Source: Euwallacea fornicatus (lineage: Eukaryota; Arthropoda; Insecta; Coleoptera; Curculionidae). From it: 64,000 bases of DNA. Each line of letters starts with the position of its first letter. Within the stretch, counting starts at the first letter, position 1. Location of the stretch: NCBI RefSeq assembly GCF_040115645.1, contig NC_089575.1, forward strand, positions 930,001 through 994,000. The letters run 5' to 3'. A model generated the notes under the pieces. The model ran no database searches. It saw nothing but the letters and a program-made list of their open reading frames with translations, and had not been told where the DNA came from. Positions 32,452-42,912 of this stretch are shown piece by piece. Position numbers and translations under genes: made by a program.

Positions 32452-33167
32452 ATGGGTCGCGGCAAAACAGTTTCCTTAGAACTTAGAAAAATTATAAATC
32501 AACGCCATGAAAATGGAGAAAAGCAAATTGATATCGCGAAGAGTTTGTGCTTGAATAAATCAATTGTGACGCGAATTTTTAGAAAATTTAAACAAACGGG
32601 GGATGTGGCAGCTTCAAAATATTCAGGGTGCGCAAGGAAAACAACCCCACACCCTCATAGGTTTACAACAAGGGTGTCCAAAAGTGACCCGTTCCTCTTA
32701 TCCACGCGAATAAAATCAAATCTAGAGGAAACGGAACTTGTGAATATCACTTCGAAAACGGTGACAAGGAGGTTGGTCGAGAGTGGACTTAATGGTAGAA
32801 GCCCTGCGAGAAAACCATCGCTGTCGAATAGAAATGTGAGGGCCCGTCTAGCTGTCGCGCGAAATCGCCAGGACAGGACACCCGAGCAGCGCGAATTAGT
32901 ACTGTCCGGCGATGAGTCCAAATTAGATTTATTTAAAAGTGATGGACCATCGTACGTTAGACGTCACAAGACTAAGCAAAAAGTTCATTTCACCAACTGC
33001 AACACGTGGTGGGGGCCCGGTTGCGGTTTGGGGGTGCTTCTCTGGTTTTGAGACGAGTCCGCTTCATCAGATGGAAGGTCGCAGGGATTGTTTTATGCAC
33101 GGAGACTTGCTAAGGGATCATCTGCAGCCGCATTTTGATGAAATAATATTGTCATTAAGAAATATCA
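32452..33167 (+). pseudogene. Tc1-3 transposase, N-terminal two thirds
   Basis: The open stretch from 32452 starts MGRGKTVSLELRKIINQRHE and has the first HTH (IDIAKSLCLNKSIVTRIFRK), a linker, the second HTH ending ESGLNGRSPARKP, and LSGDESKLDLFKSDG with the first aspartate. A single frameshift near 33005 leads into GGGPVAVWGCFSGFETSPLH, then DLLRDHLQPHFDEI. It is cut by Mar-3. Of the interrupted genes in this window it is among the best preserved. Confidence 0.85.
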
Positions 33168-34428
33168 GGTGTATAAGTTAATTCACGGCCTTTTTTAACA
33201 ATTTAGATTTTTATTTATATATAAAAAAAAAGAATTACAATTTAATCATCAAAATAATTGCTCTTGCTTTCTACGCATTTCTGCCATTTATCGGGTAATT
33301 TTCGAATCCCATCTCGGAAGAAAGATGGTGATTTTGATTGGATGAAATATTCCATTGTTCGGTGGACTTCTTCGAGACATTGAAAGTGCGCATCGACCAG
33401 GTGATGTTGCAATGTTCGAAAAAGGTAATAATCAGGAGGTGCAAAATCTGGTGAATACGCCGCATGAGGGAGAACTTCCCAGCCCAACGTGGACGTACTG
33501 TCAATGGTGTCTTTTGCCGTATGTGGTCGCGCGTCGTCGTGCAACAAAGTGACTCGCCTTGTTCCACTACCATTAAAAGGTCTTTTTTCCTCAATAGCAT
33601 CCCTCAATTCTATTAATCGGTCTTGATAACGGTTAGCAGTAATAGTTTCTCTTGGTTCAAGTGTCTCATAATAAATTACACCTATGGAATCCCACCAAAT
33701 ACTCAATAACAATTTTTTTCCGTGGATGTTTGGTTTTGCAGCACTTGCCGATGGTTCTCCCGGATAAACCCACGATTTTTTTCTCTTAGGATTGTGATAC
33801 AATATCCATTTTTCATCTCTAGTAACAATTTTACCTAAAAAGTGTTTTTTTCTGAATCGCGTCAGTAGATACATTGCAATTTCGCAGCGCCGATCTTTGT
33901 TTTCTGGGCTAAGATCATGAGGTATCCAGTGACCTTCCTTTTGTAACCTTCTTAATTTTTTCAAACGTACGGAAATAGCTGGTTGAGTCGTTCCGAGTGC
34001 ACCAGCAAGCTCTTTTTGCGTTTGGCAGGGATTTTCATTGAGCAAGTTCTCCAACTCTTCATCGTTAACCTTTTTTGGTTGACCGGGGCGCATTTCATCT
34101 TCAAGATCAAAATTTCCATTCCGAAACCTTTGAAACCATTTTTTACACGTACTGTAAGATACAGCATTCTCTCCCAAGGCTGAACAAATCGTGTCTTGCG
34201 CTTCTGCAGCATCTTTTTTAAGTTGAAAAGTGAAAAGACGAGAGTGCCTTAAGCGCTGCTTGTCCGACGACAATTGTAACGTTCTTCGTGGTTAGATTAA
34301 TCAAATTAAGTGGTTTGCTAGCTCACAGATGGCGCTTCAAAACGGACTATATAGTTAGAAAAAATTGTAAATTCAGAGAGGTGTTTTAACCAACTTTATT
34401 TAAAGGCCGAGAATTAATTTATACACCT
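33168..34428 (-). mobile_element. Mar-3: mariner element, apparently complete
   Basis: The TIRs are about 28 bp: GGTGTATAAGTTAATTCACG with GCC at the left, and CGAGAATTAATTTATACACC with two differences at the right. The length is 1261 bp. The right flank is TA; the left flank is CA, one change from TA. It interrupts Tc1-3 between the first and second catalytic aspartate regions. The single gene is open from end to end. Confidence 0.9.
33242..34273 (-). CDS. Mar-3 mariner transposase, full length (343 aa)
   Basis: It catalyses excision and TA-targeted reinsertion of its own element. The N-terminal HTH region has STCKKWFQRFRNGNFDLEDE, followed by the second HTH region with LAGALGTTQPAISVRLKKL. 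The block before the catalytic core reads WIPHDLSPENKDRR, where most relatives have WVPHEL. First aspartate: KIVTRDEKWILYHNPKRKK. Second: VTLLHDDARPHTA, in place of HDNARPH. Third: YSPDFAPPDYYLF, in place of YSPDLAPSDYHLF. The second-third spacing is 34 residues, the mariner D34D signature. The C-terminus reads GIRKLPDKWQKCVESKSNYF. The length matches the family (about 345 aa) and no stop or frameshift is present. It is more distant from Mos1 than Mar-1 and Mar-2 are. Whether it is active is unknown. Confidence 0.92.
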   Translation of the reverse strand: MSSDKQRLRHSRLFTFQLKKDAAEAQDTICSALGENAVSYSTCKKWFQRFRNGNFDLEDEMRPGQPKKVNDEELENLLNENPCQTQKELAGALGTTQPAISVRLKKLRRLQKEGHWIPHDLSPENKDRRCEIAMYLLTRFRKKHFLGKIVTRDEKWILYHNPKRKKSWVYPGEPSASAAKPNIHGKKLLLSIWWDSIGVIYYETLEPRETITANRYQDRLIELRDAIEEKRPFNGSGTRRVTLLHDDARPHTAKDTIDSTSTLGWEVLPHAAYSPDFAPPDYYLFRTLQHHLVDAHFQCLEEVHRTMEYFIQSKSPSFFRDGIRKLPDKWQKCVESKSNYFDD

Positions 34429-34735
34429 AATAGTTTCCAACAACACAATGAACTTGCACACAAGTCGAAACTTGCGTCGGAGGAGCAAAAGATCGAGGGT
34501 CTTTTTTGGCCGTCGCAATCTCCAGACCTTAGTCCCACAGAAAATTTGTGAGATTATGTCGATAATCAAGTTCGTCACGAAATATTTACATTCAGATTTT
34601 AGGGATTTATTTCGAGCGCTTCAACAGGCCCGGCGAAGTATTGACATCAATTATATTAACAAATTAGTAGAATCAATGCCGTGAAGAGGTGCAGAAATTA
34701 TTCAACAAAAAGGATATTACACAAAATATTAATTT
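34429..34735 (+). pseudogene. Tc1-3 transposase, C-terminal third
   Basis: Directly after Mar-3 the frame reads FQQHNELAHKSKLA (second-aspartate block FQQDNDPKH, with D changed to H), FWPSQSPDLSPTENLWDYV with the catalytic glutamate, then a C-terminus with a frameshift ending in a KGYYTKY-like tail (QQKGYYTKY). It completes the gene broken at 33167. Confidence 0.82.
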
Positions 34736-35043
34736 AAGGATAATTATTATTTGATTAGTTTTTGCAATAAATAAAATACGATAAATTCCAGAAGTTGTTA
34801 TATTTTTGTCCAGCGCTAAAGAAATGTTTTTATATTTTAATATACGAAACGTTGTTGTTTGGTTTTCGTGCATTTTAAACATCGACAGTGGCGTGTTAAA
34901 CATTCCAAAAAGATATTTTGAATTTAGGCCATTATGGCTGAACTACGTAAAATGTTCTAAAGTTGCTATAATTATGATCTCTACTGTAAACCGACAAAAA
35001 TGGTTTTTATTATTTAAACAAGTCCTTTTCGACCTACTCGTAA

Positions 35044-35759
35044 TGTTACGACCCGCGCTTTCCAGCTCGGTACTTGTTTAATCTACATTGCTGTTTATTT
35101 ATCAATTTTAAGCTTATTTGATTTAAGTTCAGACCTCATGTTACGCCCATGGACGGCTCCATCTATTTGACCGTATGGTAGGATTTCCCCGCGCAAAATA
35201 GTGGCCATTATCCGCATCTGTGGATGGAAGTCCCAACCATTTCCATTTATAGGCCCTAAAAAGCTGGGTCCGATTCGCGTCCCGCCTAGCCCGCACCATG
35301 CCGATACTCCCAATAAAGAGGTCCATTGGTGCTTTATCTGGTTGTTACGTGGTTGTAGGTAGGCAATAGGCCGCTGATAGCTTTCTTTTCGATGCAGGTC
35401 CATGGGCGCTGAACTCAAGTTTCAGTACTTCAGGAAAAGGAGAACCTGACGAGGCTTTTTACCGTCTCCCCCTCGTGATACGTCTCGTTCACGGGATCGC
35501 GCGGGACACTTGTACCGTATAGTGGCTCGATCCCGGCTAAGTCATAACCGTCCTTTTCTCGCGATATTGGCAATTTAGCAAGCTGTTGTCAGCATTCTCT
35601 ATTGCCAATAAACCATTGTTATCGTTGAAGAGGTTTTGGTGCCTTTATACGAACGCAGTGTCTCTGAGACTGCGAACTCGGGGTGGTCCTTCAACGTCAA
35701 CCAGTCCAGTGTCAAACCTCAGTATAGCGGGTCCGCCTCGTATCGGACACAAACGCACA
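35044..35759 (+). repeat. Possible solo LTR
   Basis: The segment starts TGTTACGACCCGC, ends CGCACA, contains AATAAA at about 35606, and is flanked by CGTAA and CGTAT, a near-match for a 5-bp target duplication. It is more GC-rich than its surroundings. No internal retroelement sequence and no second copy were found, so the call rests on these end features only. The open frame at 35095-35418 is not credible. Confidence 0.35.
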
Positions 35760-35764
35760 CGTAT

Positions 35765-35985
35765 AATTTACCTCACGAAAACACATAATGCCAAAACTTT
35801 ACTCATGGTTGCAACAGAAGGATTTTGCTTGCAACCTGTACGTTATAAGCAAATAAATGAAAATAAGCAAAAAGCAAATAATGAAGAAACTAGAGAAAGG
35901 TTCAGATATTTCAAAAAAAGCACGTTATAAATCAGTTTTGTCAGCTATAAAATTTCCGGAAACACAGAGAAAGTTAAATTTTGTA
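35765..35985. other. Unassigned segment inside the V-3 insert
   Basis: This lies between the possible solo LTR and the V-3 transposase middle part. A short frame (MPKLYSWLQQKDFACNLYVI) is open for only 22 codons. It may be the outer end of whatever element first split V-3. Confidence 0.3.
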
Positions 35986-36246
35986 GATCAGTGTTCAGTC
36001 AATGACTCGATAGCCTTCCTTAAAGGGTCGCGGTAGCTTTCATCTTTTAAATTGGCACCAATATACGAAGAACCCGTGATGGCATCTCCAAGCACCCCGG
36101 ACAAAAAGTTCCGTTTTTGTGGACACTGAGTACTTCCTTCTCTCATAACTTTCGGGTTTGAGTCACTCCAGATTCTTCGATTGAGCATATCGAGGGCCAC
36201 ATTCGAGTAAAATGTGCACTCGTCACGCTCGGCAGACGTTCGGCCT

Positions 36247-36903
36247 TTTTTTTTTGTGCCCGAGGAGGTGGAAATCTTCAAAAAGACACCCGGCCGCTCC
36301 GGGTCGGGTAGTGTGGGATTCGAGCCTATGCCCGCCTACCCACTAAAACCACCCCCTCTCTTCTTGTGGCCCCGGTATCGCCTGGTAGGCATTCCTTCGG
36401 GACGCCCGGTCGTAAGAGCTACTCTCTATGCTTCCGTCCTTGTCCTTCTGTACCGTTCCCGCTCAATCTTCTTGCGCATGATCTTCTTGACCATGCACTC
36501 AAACGCTCTCCACTTACCCTCACTCTCTACGAGTTCGTAGCCGATTGTCCTTCGGTCCAGTTTGAGCCCCGCTCCTCTGGCCTCGTTCCGTTCGGTCTCC
36601 CACTCTGGACATCCCCAGATTGTGTGCTCTGGGGAGTCTGCAACTTCTGGCTCTTCGCAGAACCAGCAGCCGTCACTCTCTTCAACCTTTATTCTGTGCA
36701 AGTATTTCCCGAACACTCCGTGTCCAGTAAACACCTGCGTTAGTTCGTACCCGGTCTTCGTCCATTTGCATTCGACCCATCGTCTAATGCTCGGAACGAA
36801 GACCTTCACCCATCCATCATACACACCCCACTCGCTCTCCCACTCGCTCATCGCCCAATCTCCGGCCTTCCTCCTAAAACCATTACCTCTCTCCCACACC
36901 AGT
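36247..36903 (-). mobile_element. R1-1: 5'-truncated R1-clade retrotransposon with target duplication
   Basis: On the minus strand the element ends in a 3' UTR (CACCCGG...CCACCTCCTCGGGCAC) and a ~10-base A tail (36247-36256). CGTTCGGCC occurs on both sides (36238-36246 and about 36904-36912), a target-site duplication. The coding part is the C-terminal end of ORF2. A second copy of the same 3' end is at 42913-43288. Confidence 0.85.
36426..36899 (-). pseudogene. R1-clade ORF2 C-terminus (CCHC-like region)
   Basis: The open 157-aa stretch has FTGHGVFGKYLHRIKVEESD followed by GCWFCEEPEVADSPEHTIWG and CPEWETERNEAR. This is the C-terminal knuckle of R1-clade reverse transcriptases (pattern TGHG-F--YLHRI----S--C--C---D---H----CP-W). 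The reverse transcriptase itself is missing because of 5' truncation. The frame is intact, which suggests a rather young insertion. Confidence 0.85.
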
Positions 36904-38125
36904 CGTTCGGCCCTGGACGGGGGTGGTCGGTAGTGAAAGCTGGCACCATCTGGTAATATTCAATTCGTCGGTCTGGATTATTTCCGTTGAATTCGCGATG
37001 AAGTTGAATTTCGTATGGATGAAATTCGTGTAATTTTAGAACTTTTCGGATCGACGCTGTTGATAGCCCAGTTAAAACATGCCTGACGGCTGGACAGTGA
37101 TGAATTTTGGGCAAATTTTCCGAAGACTTCGACTTGAACTAGCTCATCTGGTATCTTAGGTCGGTTCCTTTTTTATAGACCGCAGAATCGGTTTCTTCAA
37201 GTTTCAGCACTAACTTTCTAACATGGGAAGGATTAATATTCGTTCCAGGATGCCTCTGGCGAAGTATTTCCGTGATTCGTCAAAGACTACGTTCCTCGGC
37301 ACCACAAATAAAACCAATTTCAACCCGTTCCGCATTTGAATACACCACGTTTTCATTGAAATTTCGCGAGGTGAAGCAAGAAGTGACACTCAGGTCATAA
37401 ACAGGATTTGACGATGCACTGGGTAGAAAAACATTCATGAATACCGATAAAAAAATACCTCATTTGTACATTTAACATTATTATTAACGATGCGATAACA
37501 ATATGCGTCGAGGACGTGAATATGACTTGTACGTTGCATGGAAAATAACGAACACTTAATATAAACAATAATTACTGTTGAGCGGCAAAACTTGCGCTTG
37601 GATTTAATGACGATAAAACCTTGAATTAGTTATCAGTTCGAAGTCTTATTCCTGATTGAAAACCGCCCGATTCTACCACTAGGTGTCGTACCCGCGGCAT
37701 TTCAGGCATTTGACGGCGGAATTCCAGAAACTTCGGCACCACTGAAAAGCTTATTGAAAATGATTTCCGGCGACACGTGGCAACCATGTCCGCGCACCGA
37801 GAAAATCACTAGGCGTGGCTGGGCTGCATTTGGTGGAGGGTGGCGAGTTCGTCGCACCATCAATCATCTTCCCCCATCGCGATGTGGTAGACGCGTTTTT
37901 GGATCTTTCTCCACCTTTGTCGGTACCGAAAAGAGACGATTTTAATTACATTTAACGTGAAAGATTGCGTTGTAGGTTTAAACTGGGGCAAAGAACAAAA
38001 GGGTGGAGGCATCACCGTCCGTCATAACATCGAGGAGATTTGCTGCAAATTAAAAACTTTTTCAATTTAGTACCTTCCTCCGGTGCTTAGTTTTTGTTTT
38101 TGAGAAATAAGAGGGATAAAATACA

Positions 38126-38652
38126 CTGGCGAGCATAAAATTCGGGTCACTTCGATATTTTCAAATACACTGGCGAGCATAAAGTTCGGCCTGCGCGAAG
38201 TCCCGACCTAAATCCCATAGAACATGTTTGGGACGAGATGGGAAGACGTCTTTGCAGTCGCGTACCCGCTCCAAGAACGGCTAGGGAATTGCGAGAATTT
38301 CTTCAGGAAATGTGGGAGAACCTACCCCAGGATGTTATTCGCAATCTCATTGAAAGCATGCCCCGACGCTTGCAGGCTGTCATAAACGCTAGAGGGGGAA
38401 ATACGCGATATTAATGTCATTATGAGTTGAGCACAAAATTGTGTTCAAAAATGTTACAGTGCTTGGGTAATGGACACCCTGTACAATACATCGATTATTT
38501 GGGCACAGGATCGTGTTTTTTCTACCATTTACCCTTAACAAGGTTAAAGAACCTCAGAATCGATAAAGGCTATCCTTTTTTATTTTTTTGGAAGTTAGGA
38601 AGGCAAAAATTTCGAAAATACTGAAGTGACCCGAATTTTATGCTCGCCAGTA
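38126..38652 (+). mobile_element. Min-2: deleted Tc1 derivative, same family as Min-1
   Basis: The left end TACACTGGCGAGCATAAA occurs twice (38124 and 38165). The right end is ATTTTATGCTCGCCAGTA. The right part (38393-38652) is almost identical to Min-1. It keeps the last 75 codons of a transposase and has lost the rest. Confidence 0.85.
38188..38414 (+). pseudogene. Tc1 transposase C-terminus in Min-2
   Basis: The open reading is PARSPDLNPIEHVWDEMGRR, with the catalytic glutamate of PIEH, then a C-terminal region with LREFLQEMWENLPQDVIRNL and IESMPRRLQAVINARGGNTR, with Y and the stop at 38414. It is intact as far as it goes, so the deletion is recent or the tail is conserved. The catalytic core is otherwise absent. 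Confidence 0.85.
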
Positions 38653-38655
38653 TAG

Positions 38656-39505
38656 TACAGGGTGCGCCAACTAAAACGAAACAGAGCTGTTTTCTCGGTA
38701 AATAAAAAAGTTTTGCAAAAATGCTCGAACACGTCAACTTTAGTGTGGAGGGGATTATGTATTGAACAAAATGGCCACCAATTTGAACAATTTCTATAAT
38801 GTTATAGCAAATAAATAATATTTAAAACAAACTTAACATTATTAAAACCATTTAGAGGATATCGTGCATATAGACGGTATTCAATTTTTTACTGGCAAAC
38901 GATGCGTCGGACGAAAAAGAGTCAAGTGAGCATTTCTTTTCTAAATGAAATTAAAATTCTAAAAATAATTTTTATTTTGATAAAAAGCAGTGGCGCACCA
39001 TGTTTTTCTTTAAAAATGTGCTGAGAAGTGTCCGTACGCACGCCACTGGTGAAACGAAAAACAGCCCTTTTGCATAAATAAATGCGTCTACATTAACTCT
39101 CAAAACATGCCAAATTTCACTTACATATCTCAAACGGTTTTGAATATATCAATAAAAGTTAGATTTTTTAAGTAAAGTTTAACACCCTGTATCTTCTTAA
39201 TGAAGCATTATTGGAATATGGTTTATATAGGGAGTCGTATTATTTTTCAATGTACTATTACCCACTGAAATATAATGAAACACTTGTGGGACACCCTGTA
39301 TAACTCGACCCCCCTTTCCATTTAAAATTTCAGGGGTGGTTCGCCCCCTGTCCAGGGGGTGAAGGCAACCACCGTAAACATCTAATAAAAAATCTTCCCC
39401 CCCCCCCCCCCCACACACTAAAGTTGACGTGTCCGAGCATTTTTGCATAACTTTTTTATTAACCGAGAAAACGGCTCTGTTTCGTTTTAGTTGGCGCACC
39501 CTGTA
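38656..39505. mobile_element. M-1: 850-bp TIR element without a gene
   Basis: The TIRs are about 100 bp and over 90% alike: TACAGGGTGCGCCAACTAAA at the left and TTTAGTTGGCGCACCCTGTA at the right, continuing inward to CACGTCAACTTTAGTGTG and its complement. The interior has a C16 run at 39397-39412 and two further CACCCTGTA motifs (about 39182 and 39292). No coding sequence is credible; the long minus frame 39197-39688 crosses the TIR. Confidence 0.88.
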
Positions 39506-40685
39506 TATGAGATCCCCGTGGCGGTGAACGAGACGATATGCCACGAATTCGGTCCAAGTCACGCCAAAGAACACACTACAATCAGTGTCGGATCTAAAGA
39601 TAAGTGGGCCCCCGGGCACCATCCCGGCCGCACGTCTACCACTGACGCAGCAAGTTTTAAAATTTGATTCAGGAGTGTTTATTTCCACTAATTTCCAATT
39701 TTTTGGTGTAGGTGCTAGAGGAAATAATTGTGTAGATTAGAAGCAGATGTGAGATATATTTACAATAAACATGTCAGGATTCAACATGAAGTCCTGGTGA
39801 AAAGGTGGTTGTAGCAACACCGAAATTTTTCCTCGCCATTAACTATCTCGTGATTAAATCGTCTTTGATGTTCAAAAAAATCCTTTGTGGATTTTTTAAG
39901 CTTTACTGTCAAAACCGTTGACACAGGCCCTTTCGCCTGAGAATGGGCCGGAATTGGATTATCAAGGGTATTTCGTGTTTTCGATTTCACAATGCCCTAC
40001 CGCCGGGGGCCTCAATTCGATGGACAACAACGTTAGTTTATAATTCATGCCCCCAACCATCGGAAAATTGCTTTCACAGCTTTAAGAGTGCCCGGGCCCC
40101 TGTTAAACACAATTCTTCTTGTCTGCAAATATTGCTTTAAATATAATTCAATCGGGGACCCTTTTTAGGTCGAGTTAGCTTGGTTTATTGCTATTTCTAT
40201 TCGATATTGATGGAAGTGGAATTTTATTGGGACTTTGCTCGATGATTTATTTTCTTTCCATTAAATTTATTAATACGATTTGCAATATGGAAACGTTACG
40301 CATAGAAATTTAAATTGATTCCGCCAAATGGAAATTTTCCCCGTAATAGGAACCTCATTGGAACGTCCAAAGAAGGGAATTTCTAATTTAATACAGTTTT
40401 ATCAAAAAATAATTATACGTGTAGGGCCTAATAGTGACAAAGGACCGAACGGTGATCTCTTCCTGGGTTGCGATCGTTTATCGCGGAGAAATAATTAATG
40501 ACTCGGATGGAAAACGTGTTATCAATCTAAATTTAATCACCATCTGCTATCAAAAACCGTTAGCCCCTGATTAGGAGAGAATTTTATTATCCGCCATATC
40601 TGCAAAATGGGCACACACCACGCACACCGAGGACACGTGGGTCGGAACAATTTCGACTGCAGTTTTTTCACCATAAAATCATGCC
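39506..40685. other. Unassigned noncoding region
   Basis: No repeat or coding similarity is recognised in this 1.2 kb. Confidence 0.4.
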
Positions 40686-41197
40686 TACAGGGTGGCCCAA
40701 AAACGCGTTGCCCCCCAACAACTTAATTTTTTCAAACGGGACCGCCCACTTTCTATTTCGTTTTCGAATTCGGCATCGGATCCTAAATGTGTTGCGCGCA
40801 ACACATTCTACCCCTAAACCAAACAGAAATTTACGACTGCGCACATCCGCGACTGGACTGTGTCAGGTGTCCAACTACGAAAAAGATTATAAAAAAAAAA
40901 TAGCCTGGCTTGCCCATTGCCGTGAAGCCAAAGGTCAACAGTATGAATATTTAATTAAATTTGTTATTCTATTATTTTCATGAATTTTTCCGCAGTTGTT
41001 GTACACGTGACGCGGTCCAGTCATCGATACGTAAAACAGCGACGCGTCTCGACGACCGTCGAATTCGGCAATAGGATGCGTTACGTGAAACGCGCTCAGA
41101 ATCCGAAGCAGAACTCAAAAAATGAAATTACAGACAGGTGGTTCCGTTTGGTAAAAGTTAAGTTGGCGGTGATGGCTTATTTTTGGGCCGCCCTGTA
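40686..41197. mobile_element. M-2: ~510-bp MITE-like element
   Basis: The ends are TACAGGGTGGCCCAAAAA and its near-complement TTTTTGGGCCGCCCTGTA. They share the TACAGGG start seen in many elements of the window. Only about 18 bp of TIR is clear. The interior has no credible gene. Confidence 0.6.
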
Positions 41198-42912
41198 CAC
41201 GCGCCTTTGCGATCGGGGCGACCGCAGTCAAAAGTAAAAATCGAAGGGCCGGAGCGGTAATCGAAAAATTGAGAATCTCCGAATTTGAAATGAACTTGTG
41301 CGAACCCACGCGCCTTCCCTGTATAATAAGTTTTTATGAGTAGTTTAAAGTGACCATATTTGAGTGATACGTTTGAGCCGAATTCTGAAGATTAAATCTT
41401 TTATTGCCAGGAAAACGCAACGGTGGCGAAAAAGTTTCCCACCCTCTTTCGAAGGGAAAGGGCAGAACGCGTATTGAAAACGCGAAAGATTGAGGGACAA
41501 TGGAGGACAAATTAATTTACTTCGAGAGCAGATTCCTTTCAGTGTTACATCCGAAGTGCCAAATGCCGACATTTCGACGCAATTAAGTAACGTATCACTT
41601 GTAGCAATCTCAGATGTAGAATTTTTCGGCTTTATTCGAAGAAGTACTGGTATACGAGGTGTCCCAGACAAATTGGTGCAACGGGGTGAAGCGGCGTCGA
41701 AAAATAATGCTCTTTATGACTTACTGATAACTCTTACATTTTGCAAGTTTTTGAGATGAAATTTCGCTCAAGGAAGATTTCGAGTACGTCAAATTTATCT
41801 AAAACGTCTGTTTTTAACCAACGCATAGGTGGCGCCAGTTACGCCGCAGAGGTATATGGAAAAAGTAACATAAGTTTTTAAGTAAACCTTGTAGCTTAAT
41901 TTTTTGGTAGCAGTACCGTAAACGGTTTTCGCTCAGATCGTTCTGATTTTTTAATATGTTATATTTGTGAGCATTCTTTGTCCATGCTGAATCAATTATC
42001 CGAAAATATCACGGGGTTCTGGCTCTAAATTCCTCCCAAGATAAGTGCGAGAAAATGGTGAAAGGGCTGTCATGAATCTCTTCGCATTTCTTGTTTATGT
42101 TAAGGGCATTAATTGGCATTATCTGAAAGTGGTACAGGCTTTTGGTACCAAACTATTCCTCAGATTAGCGTGGGAAGAGAGGGTTGTTTATAAATTCCTT
42201 TCGCGTAGGTGAGAATGACGTTTAGGGGTTTGGTACCCGTGGGAAAAAGGGCGGACAGCCCTTCCATTTTATCGGTTCTCAAAAAAGAGGGGATGTGTTC
42301 TGTGTATGGATACCGGGTGGTATCGGGATTCCATTTTTGGTTCACGGAGAATAAAGAAGTGCTCTGGAAATTGTGTTTTTCTCTCCGCCCTTGAACCTCA
42401 AATCTTACATATCCTAAAGGTCGTTTTGAACAACGTTTCTAAAGGGACAAGGGCGCGCCGATGCCTCTTTCACACTTTTTTTTAAATTGAACATTTTTCC
42501 AAACGGGATCGTGGAGCGAATAGGGGTGCTGGGTGGGGTAAACTGCTTCACTACGGGTATGTAATATTTTATTGTTGCTCTAAAGATCTGAAACGTTGTT
42601 GATAATTACCTCACTCAGCACTCCAATTCTTTCCATGAATCCCGAAAGACACTTCACTTAATCGGCTAAAATACTAGCGTGGCCCATGCGCAACAGAGAT
42701 ACACAAAAATTTTACAATTTTATTTTAATTGCAATCGCGATTGAAAAAAATATATAAATTCTGATCAAAATAAGTAAATGAAAAACATATTGCTTGATAA
42801 GAATTGAAACTAAATGAAATAAATTTCCTTACTGAGGTGGATGTAAATTTGCAATTTCAATAGAGAAATAATGAATGAAAAATGGAAATGTGTTACCTTA
42901 CCTTACCTCACC

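Larger units (their letters stand above)
32172..34986 (+). mobile_element. Tc1-3: Tc1 element with ~205-bp TIRs, split by Mar-3
   Basis: The left end is CAGTTGTGGGCATAATTATG after a TA. The right end is the near-complement (ATAATTATGATCTCTACTG) before a TA. The inverted match extends about 205 bp inward to ACTTCGGGAATTT versus its complement near 34785. The transposase starts at 32452, breaks at about 33167 where Mar-3 begins, and resumes at 34429. Without Mar-3 the element is about 1.55 kb. Confidence 0.88.
35990..37430 (-). pseudogene. V-3 transposase, N-terminal and middle part (split by R1-1)
   Basis: On the minus strand, from about 37430, a relic reads VYSNAERVEIGFICG (HTH start), then STASIRKVLKLHEFHPYEIQ and LHREFNGNNPDRRIEYYQ. 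R1-1 interrupts at 36904. After it the reading resumes at 36246 with SAERDECTFYSNVALDMLNR (the first-aspartate block SDEATFHLNG is degraded), RIWSDSNPKVMREGSTQCPQ and GVLGDAITGSSYIGANLKDE. It stops at 35990. The C-terminus continues at 30345. Confidence 0.75.
29531..38090 (-). mobile_element. V-3: DD41D-type element with ~350-bp TIRs, split by nested insertions
   Basis: The sequence from 29531 (AAGCACCGG) to about 29890 matches the complement of about 37650-38090. Shared blocks include ATCCAAAGACGCGTCTA versus ATCCAAAAACGCGTCTA, AATGCAGCCCAGCCA, AATAAGCTTTT and AATTCCGCCGTCAAATG. Transposase pieces lie on the minus strand: the N-terminal and middle part at 35990-37430 and the C-terminal part at 29978-30345. 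About 5.6 kb (30350-35980) and R1-1 (36247-36903) are later insertions. Without them the element would be about 2.2 kb. Confidence 0.75.

Noticed and set aside
35095..35418. 107-aa minus-strand frame in the possible LTR
   Set aside because: No similarity is recognisable and the composition is not protein-like.
36366..36933. Plus-strand frames of 108-125 aa over R1-1
   Set aside because: They are antisense shadows of the recognised R1-clade ORF2 end.
39197..39688. 163-aa open frame on the minus strand
   Set aside because: It crosses the right terminal repeat of M-1 and a C16 run and matches no known protein.
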